A DNA stretch of 22,224 nucleotides from an uncultured Rhodobacter sp. (GCA_937901435.1 CALGTJ010000271.1:1-22224), one strand, 5' to 3'; positions 1-7,419 are shown, counted from the stretch's first letter. The notes: a model not told the origin generated them from the letters alone. Program-made: numbers and translations.

Positions 1-54
1 ACCAGTCAAACACAGTCAAGCCACAACCCGATGGGTGATCAGCACACGCTTACA
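1..54. mobile_element. Possible terminal end of an insertion sequence
   Basis: At position 54/55 the SHMT-like reading frame loses its family sequence. Read on the minus strand, the new sequence starts TGTAAGCG, so on the plus strand it ends in CA. A TG...CA terminus is typical of IS21-family elements, and this end resembles their termini as I remember them. The short direct repeat CAGTCAA occurs at 3-9 and 13-19. No transposase gene is visible because the window begins here. The element is an inference; a frameshift or another kind of rearrangement would also fit. Confidence 0.3.
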
Positions 55-546
55 GCGCAACCCGTCCAGATCCACGCTATACCCATCTGCATTCACCGGG
101 GCGGGCAGGGTGCGCAGACCGTATAGACCCGCGCATCCTTCAAGATGATGGGTCACATGCCCACCCACCGATCCGGGCGGCGCAATGATCGTATCGCCCG
201 GTTTGCAGGTCGCCATAAAGGCATATAGATTGGCCATCGCACCAGAGGCGACCCGGATCTCGGCAAATTCTGCCTGAAAAATCTCGGCGCAAAGCTCGGC
301 GGCAATAACCTCTATCTCTTCAATCGCCTCCAGCCCCATTTCGTATTTGTCACCGGGATAGCCCAGCGAGGGCCGTGTGCCGATGCCGCTGGACAGCAGG
401 GCCTCGGCGCGCGGGTTCATCACATTGGTTGCGGGATTAAGGTTGAAACATTCGCGCTCGTGGATCTCGCGATTTTCCACGGCCAAGGCGTAGATACGAT
501 CGATGATTTGCGCCGATGTTTGAGCGGCCGTGCGCCCTGCGATCAT
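16..546 (-). pseudogene. Truncated serine hydroxymethyltransferase-like protein (N-terminal part)
   Basis: This frame encodes about 176 residues matching the N-terminal part of PLP-dependent serine hydroxymethyltransferase-like proteins, which are normally about 420-430 residues. Visible family segments are ECFNLNPATN, a SLGYPGDKYEMGLEAIEEIE stretch, the region around VASGAMANLYAFM, and PPGSVGGHVTHH. After DLDGLR the family sequence stops. The frame then reads through about a dozen unrelated codons to a TGA at 16-18. The PLP-binding lysine and the whole C-terminal half are missing, so the product should be inactive. I chose the ATG at 546; a TTG at 555 is also open, and a weak GAGG lies about 11 nt upstream of the ATG. 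The intact family would interconvert serine and glycine or act on a related amino acid. The rest of the gene may lie beyond an inserted element outside the window. Confidence 0.7.
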
Positions 547-765
547 TTGGACCAAAGCCTCGCATTAGCCCGGCACCCATGCCCTAGATGTCAACATCCG
601 TCGATCTCCGCTTATTGAATGGGGATAGTGATGACCTGATCGTCCAGCCAAGGCAAACCGGAAAAACAGACCATCGTCCCAAACGCGCTTTCATCTTGGC
701 AAAAATACTCAAAATACCGACCTCAAAACCGGGAAAGACATTGCTGCTTGGCCGGGGCCGCTCCG
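547..765. other. Intergenic stretch without a credible gene
   Basis: About 220 bases separate the SHMT-like fragment from the small protein at 766-1005. Open frames on both strands here give low-complexity Arg/Pro-rich translations with no family resemblance, so I call no gene. The segment holds CATCTTGGCAAAAATACTC at 692-710. Its reverse complement resembles a short sequence I remember as recurring in intergenic regions of Rhodobacterales. Confidence 0.5.
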
Positions 766-1005
766 CTAGACCTTTTTGCGCGCCAGTTGATAGACGCCTT
801 CGGGCAGGTTCAGCGCCGCGGCGAGATCGTGGATTTGCGACATCGAGAGGGTCAGCTTGATCACCTTGTCGCTCTGAGTGTCGAGTTGTTCCAGCGTCAC
901 GCAATCTTCAAAGGCGTTGATGGTGACATCCTCTTGCAGATGCACGCTGCCCTCATCCATCAGGGTGATCACGGTCGCGTCGAATTCGTGTTCTATGGTA
1001 AACAT
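766..1005 (-). CDS. Conserved small hypothetical protein (79 aa)
   Basis: This is a 79-residue acidic protein beginning MFTIEHEFDATVITLMDEG and ending in the basic tail ARKKV. It reads like a compact soluble protein with alternating beta-type segments (HEFDATVITLMD) and a final helical part (MSQIHDLAAALNLPEGVYQL). There is no signal peptide, membrane segment or cysteine pair. I think close relatives exist in Rhodobacteraceae as uncharacterised proteins, but I assign no function. It is divergent from the M48 protease gene and shares a 183-bp intergenic region with it. No strong ribosome-binding site precedes the ATG. Confidence 0.65.
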   Translation of the reverse strand: MFTIEHEFDATVITLMDEGSVHLQEDVTINAFEDCVTLEQLDTQSDKVIKLTLSMSQIHDLAAALNLPEGVYQLARKKV

Positions 1006-1070
1006 GGTGTTAGCCTAATCTGGTCAGATGGCTTTGCCCAGAGCAGAGATGACGTGCATCGTCATAATCT

Positions 1071-1115
1071 CCAGATCCCGACGGCCCAGATCACAAATGT
1101 CCAGATCACGAAAGC
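1071..1115. repeat. Three 15-bp direct repeats (CCAGATC...)
   Basis: Three copies starting at exactly 1071, 1086 and 1101 share the core CCAGATC. The second and third copies share CCAGATCAC. They lie between the divergent genes at 1005 and 1189. They may be regulator binding sites or a small expanded repeat. On the minus strand they translate as a five-residue hydrophobic repeat (FVIWT, FVIWA, VGIWR), but no ATG-started gene contains it. Confidence 0.6.
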
Positions 1116-1188
1116 GTAGGCAAATGCGACTGGCCCTGCGCGTGGCCTCTGTTAAACTGCGGGCAGAAATACAGGGGGCCGTTCTGCT

Positions 1189-1914
1189 ATGCGCGTCATT
1201 TTGATGATCTGTCTTGGGCTCGGCCTTGCGGGCTGTTCGACCGTTCTGGCCCCAACGCAACCTGCACCACAACCCACGCCACAGATCTCACCGGCAAGCG
1301 GGTTGTCAAGCGCCAGAGAGGCTGCAGATAACTTTGTCGCGGTGCTGGACCGGGTAGAGCCTGTGGCAGAACGTATTTGCCGCGCCGAGGCACCGGGGCT
1401 TGCCTGCGATTATCAGATCGTCGTGGATAGCCGGGTCGCGATGCCGCCCAATGCGTTTCAAACCGTGGACGAGGCCGGCCGGCCGATCATAGCTTTTACC
1501 ATCGCCCTTGTGGCCGAGGCCCGCAATCAGGATGAACTGGCCTTCATTCTGGGCCATGAGGCGGCGCATCATATCGCAGGCCATTTGCCGCGCCAAAGGG
1601 ACAGTGCCGTGCGCGGCGCGGTGTTGGCGGGTGTTCTGGCCAGTCTGGGGGGCGGCAACGCACAGGCGATCGAGAGCGCCCAGCGGGTCGGGGCCTCTGT
1701 CGGCGCACGCGCCTATTCCAAGGATTTCGAACTGGAGGCCGACGCGCTGGGCACCGTCATCGCGTTTCGTGCGGGCTATGATCCGATGGTCGGGGCGCAG
1801 TATTTTGCCCGCATCGAAGACCCCGGAAACCGCTTTCTTGGCACCCATCCGCCGAATGCGTCGCGCATCGAAACGGTACGGCGCACCTTGACACAATTGC
1901 GCGCAGGCGGTTGA
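1189..1914 (+). CDS. M48 family zinc metalloprotease, predicted lipoprotein
   Basis: This is a 241-residue M48-type peptidase. The N-terminus is a lipoprotein signal with lipobox LAGC at residues 13-16, so the mature protein should be lipid-anchored through Cys16 and face the periplasm. A Pro/Thr/Gln-rich spacer follows. The catalytic motif HEAAH (residues 123-127) supplies two zinc-binding histidines and the catalytic glutamate. The ELEAD segment at 181-185 matches the family's ExxAD and supplies the third zinc ligand. Bacterial relatives such as YcaL, LoiP and BepA degrade or quality-control envelope proteins. The protein lacks the TPR domain of BepA, so it is a minimal-length form. Its stop codon abuts the stop of the convergent agmatinase gene with no spacing. 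A purine-rich AGGGGG lies upstream of the ATG. Confidence 0.9.
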   Translation: MRVILMICLGLGLAGCSTVLAPTQPAPQPTPQISPASGLSSAREAADNFVAVLDRVEPVAERICRAEAPGLACDYQIVVDSRVAMPPNAFQTVDEAGRPIIAFTIALVAEARNQDELAFILGHEAAHHIAGHLPRQRDSAVRGAVLAGVLASLGGGNAQAIESAQRVGASVGARAYSKDFELEADALGTVIAFRAGYDPMVGAQYFARIEDPGNRFLGTHPPNASRIETVRRTLTQLRAGG

Positions 1915-2892
1915 TCAGAACGCGATATCGCTGATCGCCTCGCGCCGCGCGCGGGTCACGCCGGGCAGCGCACAGAGCATTTCGAACAGCAGTCCGGCGG
2001 CAGCAACGGCAGTATTCCCGGCCAGATCATAGGGTGGAGAGACCTCGACCAGATCGCAGCCGACCAGATTCAGCCCCGCACAACCACGCACGATTTCCAT
2101 CCCCTGTGGCACGGTCAGACCGCCCAGTTCCGCGGTGCCTGTGCCCGGCGCATAGGCGGGATCGAGGCTGTCGATGTCAAAGGTCAGATAGACGGGCGTG
2201 TCGCCAATCCGCGCGCGGATCTGGTCCATCAGGGGCGTCAGAGATTTGTGCCAGCAGGCCTCGGAGGGAATGACGCTCCACCCTTTGCTGCGGCCCCAAT
2301 CGAAATCCTCGGGGGCATAGCCGGTGCCCCGCAGGCCGATCTGGAACACCTTGTCGTTTTGCAGGCAGCCGTCTTCATACGCGCGCCGGAAGGGACAGCC
2401 ATGCGCCACCTCTTCGCCAAACATCGCCTCGTTGGTGTCGGAATGCGCATCCACATGGATTAGCGCAACAGGGCCATGTTTCGCCTTGATCGCCTTGAGG
2501 ATCGGCCATGTCAGCGTGTGATCGCCGCCCAACGTCAGGGGGATCACGTCATGGGTCAGGACGTCGTTATAGAAACTTTCGATGATCTTCACCGACTTCT
2601 TCAGATCAAAGGTATTGATCGGCACATCGCCAATATCGGCCACTTGCAGACTGTCAAAAGGCGCGGCCCCGGTGGCCATATTATAGGGCCGCAACATCCG
2701 GCTTTCATCGCGGATCTGTCGGGGACCCAGCCGGGTGCCGGGACGGTTGGAGGCGCCGATATCCATGGGAATCCCGATAAAACAGGCGTCCAGCCCGGCG
2801 GCTGTGGCCTGCGTAGGCAGGCGCATCATCGTGGCAGGCCCGCCAAAGCGCGGCATGGTATTGCCGCCAAGCGGTTGGTTGAGGTCGGTCAT
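1915..2892 (-). CDS. Agmatinase-family ureohydrolase
   Basis: This 325-residue enzyme of the arginase/agmatinase superfamily hydrolyses a guanidino compound to an amine and urea. The binuclear metal ligands are all present: GGDH (His125), DAHSD (Asp148, His150, Asp152) and the Asp pair in FDIDSLD (239, 241). The GTGT loop (250-253) and EVSPPYD (283-289) also fit. The length is normal for agmatinases. I chose the ATG at 2892 because GGAGAG lies a few bases upstream; longer in-frame starts would overlap the MBL gene. It is the last gene of a six-gene transporter operon, 13 bp after the MBL gene. Agmatine is the default substrate. 4-guanidinobutyrate, 3-guanidinopropionate or another guanidino compound is equally possible, since sequence alone separates these enzymes poorly. 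Confidence 0.9.
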   Translation of the reverse strand: MTDLNQPLGGNTMPRFGGPATMMRLPTQATAAGLDACFIGIPMDIGASNRPGTRLGPRQIRDESRMLRPYNMATGAAPFDSLQVADIGDVPINTFDLKKSVKIIESFYNDVLTHDVIPLTLGGDHTLTWPILKAIKAKHGPVALIHVDAHSDTNEAMFGEEVAHGCPFRRAYEDGCLQNDKVFQIGLRGTGYAPEDFDWGRSKGWSVIPSEACWHKSLTPLMDQIRARIGDTPVYLTFDIDSLDPAYAPGTGTAELGGLTVPQGMEIVRGCAGLNLVGCDLVEVSPPYDLAGNTAVAAAGLLFEMLCALPGVTRARREAISDIAF

Positions 2893-2905
2893 CTCGCTCT
2901 CCAAA

Positions 2906-3634
2906 TCAGGCACCTTTTTCCCGCAGCCATGCGGTGATGATCTCGCGGTGCCGCGCACCGGAATAAGACGGGAAATGCCCGCCATGGACAAGGCGCACGG
3001 GCAGATCCAGCAGGCGTTTCATACTGTCGACGTATTGCTGCATCTCAATCGGATCATCGCTTTCGATCAAGGGTCCGTCATAGACGATATCGCCAGAGAT
3101 CAGCATGCCGCTCGCCGCCTCGAACAGGGCAATCCCGCCGGGGCTGTGGCCGGGTGTGTGGATCACCTCAAAATGGCGATCGCCAAGGTCGATGACATCG
3201 TGATCCTCTAGGATCCGCGTGGCGGGGGCGGATTTGACCGCGTAAGTGGCGGATTCATAAGGGATTGGTGGCAGGGTGGTAAAGATTTCGTCCGTCACAT
3301 ACTGATCGGCATAGGTGTTTTCGCGTGTCGGCGCGGCCAGCAGATCGGCCTCGGCCGAATGGCAGAGGCGGCAGGGAAATTCGTGGTGCGTGCCGATGTG
3401 GTCGAAATGCGTGTGGCTGGCGACCGCATCCAGCGCGCGTTCGGTGACCAAAGGCACCCATTCGCGCAACGACAGTACGCCCATGCCACTATCAACCAAC
3501 ATATCACGATCCCGCCCACGCACATGCCAAATGTTACAGCGATAGAATTCCTTGATATGGGGCTCGTCGATCCATGTGACGCCGTCTGACAGCTTGCGAA
3601 CACGATACCAGTCTTGGGGGCGGGCGTGGGTCAT
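2906..3634 (-). CDS. Metallo-beta-lactamase fold hydrolase
   Basis: This is a 242-residue MBL-fold protein. The metal-binding signature HTHFDH is at residues 74-79. Further ligands follow in order: TPGHSPGG (His163), SGDIVYDG (Asp182) and HGGH (His220), so the set for a binuclear site is complete. There is no signal peptide, so it should be cytoplasmic. Family members hydrolyse thioesters, lactones, phosphoesters and beta-lactams; the substrate here is unknown. I chose the ATG at 3634 because it overlaps the TGA of the ATPase gene by 4 nt (ATGA), which suggests translational coupling. Longer in-frame starts would lie deep inside that gene. Its place between a polyamine-type transporter and a ureohydrolase suggests a role in processing the imported compound or its product. 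Confidence 0.85.
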   Translation of the reverse strand: MTHARPQDWYRVRKLSDGVTWIDEPHIKEFYRCNIWHVRGRDRDMLVDSGMGVLSLREWVPLVTERALDAVASHTHFDHIGTHHEFPCRLCHSAEADLLAAPTRENTYADQYVTDEIFTTLPPIPYESATYAVKSAPATRILEDHDVIDLGDRHFEVIHTPGHSPGGIALFEAASGMLISGDIVYDGPLIESDDPIEMQQYVDSMKRLLDLPVRLVHGGHFPSYSGARHREIITAWLREKGA

Positions 3635-4608
3635 TCGGGCATCTCCAGCAGGACGGGGTTGGACGCAAAGAGCGGCACGGTCGCGCCCGGTTCTGGCAGG
3701 GCGCCAATGGGAAGATGCGCCACATAGGTCGTTTCGGCAATGCGGAAATGACACCGATGATAGGTGCCAAAAAATGCAGAGCTTTCCAGAGTGGCGTCTC
3801 CCAGCGCGATCTCTCCGCTCAGACCAATGTTTTCGGGGCGCACACAGGCTGCGGTGGTGCCAGATGCCTTGGCCAGAGTGTTTGGCAGCCGGTTGATATC
3901 GCCCATGAAATTCGCGGAAAACAGCGTCTTGGGGCGCAGATAGACGTCCTCTGGGCGTCCCTGATCCTCAATCTGGCCTGCGTTCATCACGACGATGCGG
4001 TCTGCGATGGCCATGGCTTCCTCTTGGTCGTGGGTGACGTGGATAAAGGTGGTGCCGACCTTGCGCTGGATCGCCTTCAACTCTTCCTGCATCTGACGGC
4101 GCAGGTTCAGATCCAGTGCGCCAAGTGGTTCGTCCAGCAGCAGCACTTCGGGCTCTACCGCCAAAGCACGGGCCAGAGCAACGCGCTGGCGTTGACCGCC
4201 GGACAATTCATGGGGCTTTGCGCGCGCTTTATCCAGCAGGCCGACCAGATCCAGCATTTCGTCAGCGCGGGCGTTGCGTTTTGCCTTGCTCTGACGCTTC
4301 ATCCGCAGGCCAAAGCCAACGTTGTCGCGCAAGGACATATGCGGAAAAAGGGCGTAATCCTGAAACATCGTCGTGGTGGGACGATCCTTTGGCGCAACGC
4401 CCGCCATGTCCTGCCCGCCGATTTTCACGGTCCCGCTGCGCGGTTCCAGAAACCCGCCGAGGATGAACAGCAAGGTGGATTTGCCACAGCCCGAGGGGCC
4501 CAGCAGCACAACAAACTCTCCGGCGTCGAAGGACAGGGTGATGTCGCGCAGGGCGTCAAAATCGCCAAAACGGTGGTTTACGCCCTCAAGGGTCACATCG
4601 GCGGTCAT
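3631..4608 (-). CDS. potA-like: ABC transporter ATP-binding protein, Pot (polyamine) type
   Basis: This 325-residue ATPase has Walker A GPSGCGKST (37-45), Q-loop FQDYALFPH (Gln83), signature LSGGQ (135-139), Walker B VLLLDE (155-160) and H-loop VTHD (His193). A C-terminal extension of about 85 residues matches the TOBE domain of PotA/FbpC-type importers. It would drive the two permeases encoded just upstream. Its ATG overlaps the stop of the second permease gene by 4 nt, and its own stop overlaps the MBL gene start. The imported solute is not revealed by this subunit; polyamines or guanidino compounds are the likely class. Confidence 0.92.
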   Translation of the reverse strand: MTADVTLEGVNHRFGDFDALRDITLSFDAGEFVVLLGPSGCGKSTLLFILGGFLEPRSGTVKIGGQDMAGVAPKDRPTTTMFQDYALFPHMSLRDNVGFGLRMKRQSKAKRNARADEMLDLVGLLDKARAKPHELSGGQRQRVALARALAVEPEVLLLDEPLGALDLNLRRQMQEELKAIQRKVGTTFIHVTHDQEEAMAIADRIVVMNAGQIEDQGRPEDVYLRPKTLFSANFMGDINRLPNTLAKASGTTAACVRPENIGLSGEIALGDATLESSAFFGTYHRCHFRIAETTYVAHLPIGALPEPGATVPLFASNPVLLEMPE

Positions 4609-5375
4609 GCGCGCGGCTTTCTGAAAACGGTGAATTCCAGCAGGAACAGGATTGCGATTGACACAAGAAACACCAGCGATCCGATGGCATTGGTGGCGGG
4701 CGACAGGCCGGATCGCAGCATGGACCAGATCTCGACCGGTAACGTGACGTCAAAGCGGGTGAGCAGAAAGGCGATAATAAACTCGTCCCAGCTAAAGGTG
4801 ACTGACAGGAAATAGGCCGCCAGCAGGGCGGGTTTCAACATGGGGGCTGTGACGAGGAACAGCACCTGCACCTCGCCCGCGCCAAGATCGCGCGCGGCGC
4901 GTTCGGCGTTTTTCTGGTGATCGCCCATCGAGGCAAAGAGGATCGCAAAACAAAGCGGGACGTTGATGACCACATGGCCTACGCCCGTGGTCCAGAGTGA
5001 GGGTCGAAAGCCCAAGTCGTTGAACATGCTTAGCAAACCAAGCGCAATGATCAGATAGCTAACCGTCATCGGCGCAATCAGTAGACCGCGCATCAGGACA
5101 GAACCGGGCAGGCGGATGCGCGCCAGTCCTTGAGCGGCAAAAAAGCCAAGCAACAGGGCGACGGCTGCCGAGACCAGCGCGACCAGAAGTGAATTGGTCA
5201 GCGCCTCCATCAGCCCCCGGTCGTTGAGGACTTGGGTGTACCATTTCAGCGACGGCCCGTTGAAGGGCGGAACGGGCAGGCGGCTGTCCTGAAACGAGAA
5301 CAGGACCAAGACCACCACGGGCAGAAAGATAAACGTGAAAATCGCGCCGATATAGATCCAAGAGAGCGCGCGCAT
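4605..5375 (-). CDS. potC-like: ABC transporter permease, PotC type
   Basis: This is a 256-residue inner-membrane permease with about six hydrophobic segments. The first is IYIGAIFTFIFLPVVVLVLF near the N-terminus and the last is IGSLVFLVSIAILFLLEF near the C-terminus. The EAA-type cytoplasmic loop AARDLGAGEVQVLFLV contacts the ATPase. Length and topology fit the second permease of spermidine/putrescine importers. Its ATG shares one base with the TGA of the first permease gene (TGATG), indicating coupled translation. Confidence 0.9.
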   Translation of the reverse strand: MRALSWIYIGAIFTFIFLPVVVLVLFSFQDSRLPVPPFNGPSLKWYTQVLNDRGLMEALTNSLLVALVSAAVALLLGFFAAQGLARIRLPGSVLMRGLLIAPMTVSYLIIALGLLSMFNDLGFRPSLWTTGVGHVVINVPLCFAILFASMGDHQKNAERAARDLGAGEVQVLFLVTAPMLKPALLAAYFLSVTFSWDEFIIAFLLTRFDVTLPVEIWSMLRSGLSPATNAIGSLVFLVSIAILFLLEFTVFRKPRA

Positions 5376-6229
5376 CAGACGCGCTCCATCTTGAGCCAGC
5401 GGGCGCTCAGCGCATAAGCGACCGTCACCAGCGCCATCAGCACCACCGACAGGGCCGAGGCCATGGGGAAATCGCCGCGCCGCCCCAGTTGCAACATGAT
5501 CAGTTGCGGCATGGTCAACTCGTTATTGCCACCGAGGATCTGTGGGGTGATGTAGTCGCCGATGCACAAAACAAAGGTCAGGAAAGCCCCGGTCATGATG
5601 CCGGGCAGCGTCAGCGGCAGGATGACAAGGCGAAAGGTGTTCCAGCCGTTTGCCCCCAGATCTGCCGCGGCGCGGGCGTAATTGGGCGATAGCTGGATCA
5701 GGTTGGAATAGATCGTCAGGGTCAGCAGCATCACAAAGAAATGCACGAACCCGATGACAGTGGCGGCGCGGGTTGCCATGATCTGGATCGGCGCGTCTAA
5801 TATGCCAATCCCGATAAGCCCCTGCATCAAAACACCATTTTGCCCCAAAACCAGCGCCCAAGCGTAAGAGCGTACCACATAAGACGTCCAGAACGGCAAT
5901 ACCGCCAGCATGATGGCAAGGCGTTGATACCGGGGCGGAACGCGGGTGGCGATGATCCACGCCAAAGGCCATGCCAGCACGACAGAGATCACCGTGACCA
6001 CCAGTGTGATTTCCAGCGAGACGCGGATGCCTTTGAGCAGGGAAGGTTCGGTGAAGATCTTGATGTAATTACCAAAATCATAGCCTTGCACGACCGTGCG
6101 CCCCTCTAGATGGGCGAGGCTAAGCAGGATCATCGCGGCAAAAGGCAGGATGAAAAAGGCGCAAGTCCATAGCAGAGCCGGGGCCACGAACCCGAAGGCG
6201 CGGCGTTTGTCTGTGGTCTCGATGCTCAT
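5375..6229 (-). CDS. potB-like: ABC transporter permease, PotB type
   Basis: This is a 284-residue permease with about six membrane spans. The N-terminal cytoplasmic tail MSIETTDKRRAFG precedes the first span. The EAA loop reads YARAAADLGANGWNTFRLVI. It should pair with the PotC-type protein to form the membrane channel. It begins 66 bases after the binding-protein stop codon, the only real gap in this operon, and that gap contains a strong hairpin. Only a weak AAGG precedes its ATG, so its translation may be lower than that of the binding protein. Confidence 0.9.
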   Translation of the reverse strand: MSIETTDKRRAFGFVAPALLWTCAFFILPFAAMILLSLAHLEGRTVVQGYDFGNYIKIFTEPSLLKGIRVSLEITLVVTVISVVLAWPLAWIIATRVPPRYQRLAIMLAVLPFWTSYVVRSYAWALVLGQNGVLMQGLIGIGILDAPIQIMATRAATVIGFVHFFVMLLTLTIYSNLIQLSPNYARAAADLGANGWNTFRLVILPLTLPGIMTGAFLTFVLCIGDYITPQILGGNNELTMPQLIMLQLGRRGDFPMASALSVVLMALVTVAYALSARWLKMERV

Positions 6230-6257
6230 TCAGGGGCCTTCAGGTGTCTGGTCAATG

Positions 6258-6287
6258 TCCGGGTCCGACGCAGTTGTCAGACCCGGA
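6258..6287 (-). promoter_or_regulatory. Intercistronic stem-loop between binding protein and permease genes
   Basis: On the minus-strand transcript this forms a 12-bp stem: eight perfect pairs (TCCGGGTC with GACCCGGA), one U-G pair, then three more pairs, closing a 6-nt loop. On the plus strand the U-G position becomes a C-A mismatch, so the structure suits the mRNA of this operon. It lies 9 nt after the binding-protein stop codon and has no following T-run, so it is not a standard terminator. Such hairpins commonly protect the upstream message and raise binding-protein levels above permease levels. Confidence 0.75.
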
Positions 6288-6295
6288 ACGACTTG

Positions 6296-7351
6296 TTATT
6301 GCTGCAACATATCTGTCCAAAGATCTTGCATGGACAGATCAAGATCCGCGTCGGGCACAGGATACAACTGGGTGCGGGCGATGTAATCCCCCTGCTGATC
6401 CCAGCGCAGTGCAGCTTTTTCCGCATCTGTCAAAACACCGCCTGCAAGACTGTTGGCGGGCATCCCCCAATAGCAGGACGAGGTGGCAAGACGCGCCTGA
6501 CCCTCGGGGCTGGTGATGTATTTCACAAACTCTACGGCCATGTCTTTATTGCCAGAATCCTCTAGCACCGCGATAGATTGCGACCAGCGTAGCGCACCCT
6601 CTGCCGGCACGGTCCAGTCCAACTCGGGGCTTTCCGCACTGAGCACGGCTGTCACCCACTCGCCGCCGCCGATCAGAATGTCGACCTCGCCCGTGGCAAG
6701 CGCGGTTTGGCTGGCGACCACATCGCTGACCTGCAAAGATGCGGCCTTGAGCCCATAAGCCCGCGCGCGCAGCGCCTCTAGTGCCGTTGCATCGAGATCA
6801 GCGGTCGCCACGCCTTGTTCCAGACCGATCAGACCCAGCAGGGGCAGGTAGTAATCATAGATCGCGATGCGCCCGTCATATTTGCCCGACCACAGGCTGC
6901 TCATATCCTCCATATCGGCGGGATCGACCTTGGTCTTGTTGTAGGCGATTGTGTTGTAACCAAATTTCTCAGTCACCGCATAGGTGATCCCGTCGCGGGT
7001 GTTGTTCTCTGCCATCACCAGATCGGGGAAAAAGTCAGCTGTTGCCAGTTCATCGGCAGGTAGCGCAGCCAGCAAGCCCTGATCAACAGCGCGACCCACA
7101 TCGACGCCATCGATCACCATCACATCCCAGTCGCCGGGGCGCGATTGATCGAGGATCGCAAGGCCTGCGGCGGTGCCCTCGTATTCCTTGACGTTGACCT
7201 TCACATCAAAGGCTTTTTCAAAGGGCTCCAGCAAAGCCGGGTCGGTGTGATCACACCAGACGAGCGCGTTAAGCTCGCCCTCGGCCAGAACGGCGGTCGC
7301 AGACAAAAGCATCGCAGTCGTGGCCACAAGGCTAGTCTTGGAAATCGTCAT
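6296..7351 (-). CDS. potD-like: Extracellular solute-binding protein, PotD/PotF type
   Basis: This periplasmic binding protein is about 351 residues. The signal peptide runs from MTISK through a hydrophobic core to a cleavage site after AVLA (about residue 23). The mature part begins EGELNALVWCDH and has the PotD-like pattern: a segment reading FDVKVNVKEYEGT, then MVIDG, then a TEKFGYNTIAYNK segment, and ITSPEGQARLA near the end. It captures the solute for the downstream permeases. Two adjacent ATGs (7354 and 7351) follow an AGGAGAG site; I prefer 7351 because the spacing of about 7 nt is better. It is the first gene of the operon. The ligand is not known from sequence. The terminal ureohydrolase gene favours a guanidino compound or polyamine. 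Confidence 0.88.
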   Translation of the reverse strand: MTISKTSLVATTAMLLSATAVLAEGELNALVWCDHTDPALLEPFEKAFDVKVNVKEYEGTAAGLAILDQSRPGDWDVMVIDGVDVGRAVDQGLLAALPADELATADFFPDLVMAENNTRDGITYAVTEKFGYNTIAYNKTKVDPADMEDMSSLWSGKYDGRIAIYDYYLPLLGLIGLEQGVATADLDATALEALRARAYGLKAASLQVSDVVASQTALATGEVDILIGGGEWVTAVLSAESPELDWTVPAEGALRWSQSIAVLEDSGNKDMAVEFVKYITSPEGQARLATSSCYWGMPANSLAGGVLTDAEKAALRWDQQGDYIARTQLYPVPDADLDLSMQDLWTDMLQQ

Positions 7352-7383
7352 CATGTCTCTCCTCTTCCCTGCGGCGTCCAACA

Positions 7384-7419
7384 GGCACGGTGCCGCGTTA
7401 ACAGACCAGGATTAACGCG
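7384..7419. promoter_or_regulatory. Adjacent palindromes upstream of the transporter/agmatinase operon
   Basis: GGCACGGTGCC at 7384-7394 is a perfect palindrome with 5-bp arms around one base. It touches a second inverted repeat, CGCGTTAA (7394-7401) and TTAACGCG (7412-7419), with perfect 8-bp arms and a 10-bp spacer. Both lie about 30-70 bases upstream of the binding-protein start. They lack a T-run and look like operator sites rather than a terminator. No regulator gene is adjacent, so the cognate protein is unknown. Confidence 0.6.

Noticed and set aside
588..904. Overlapping small open frames on both strands near the left edge
   Set aside because: The translations are Arg/Pro/Ser-rich and unlike known families, with no ribosome-binding sites. 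Part of this span is antisense to the 79-aa gene.
1049..1140. Possible minus-strand mini-membrane peptide (FVIWT-FVIWA-VGIWR)
   Set aside because: The frame is hydrophobic but has no ATG, and only an internal GTG could start it. The 15-bp DNA repeat explains the pattern.
3715..4815. Long plus-strand open frame opposite the ATPase gene
   Set aside because: It is antisense to a clear PotA-type gene, and its Gln/His/Gly-rich translation has no family resemblance. High G+C codon bias creates such frames.
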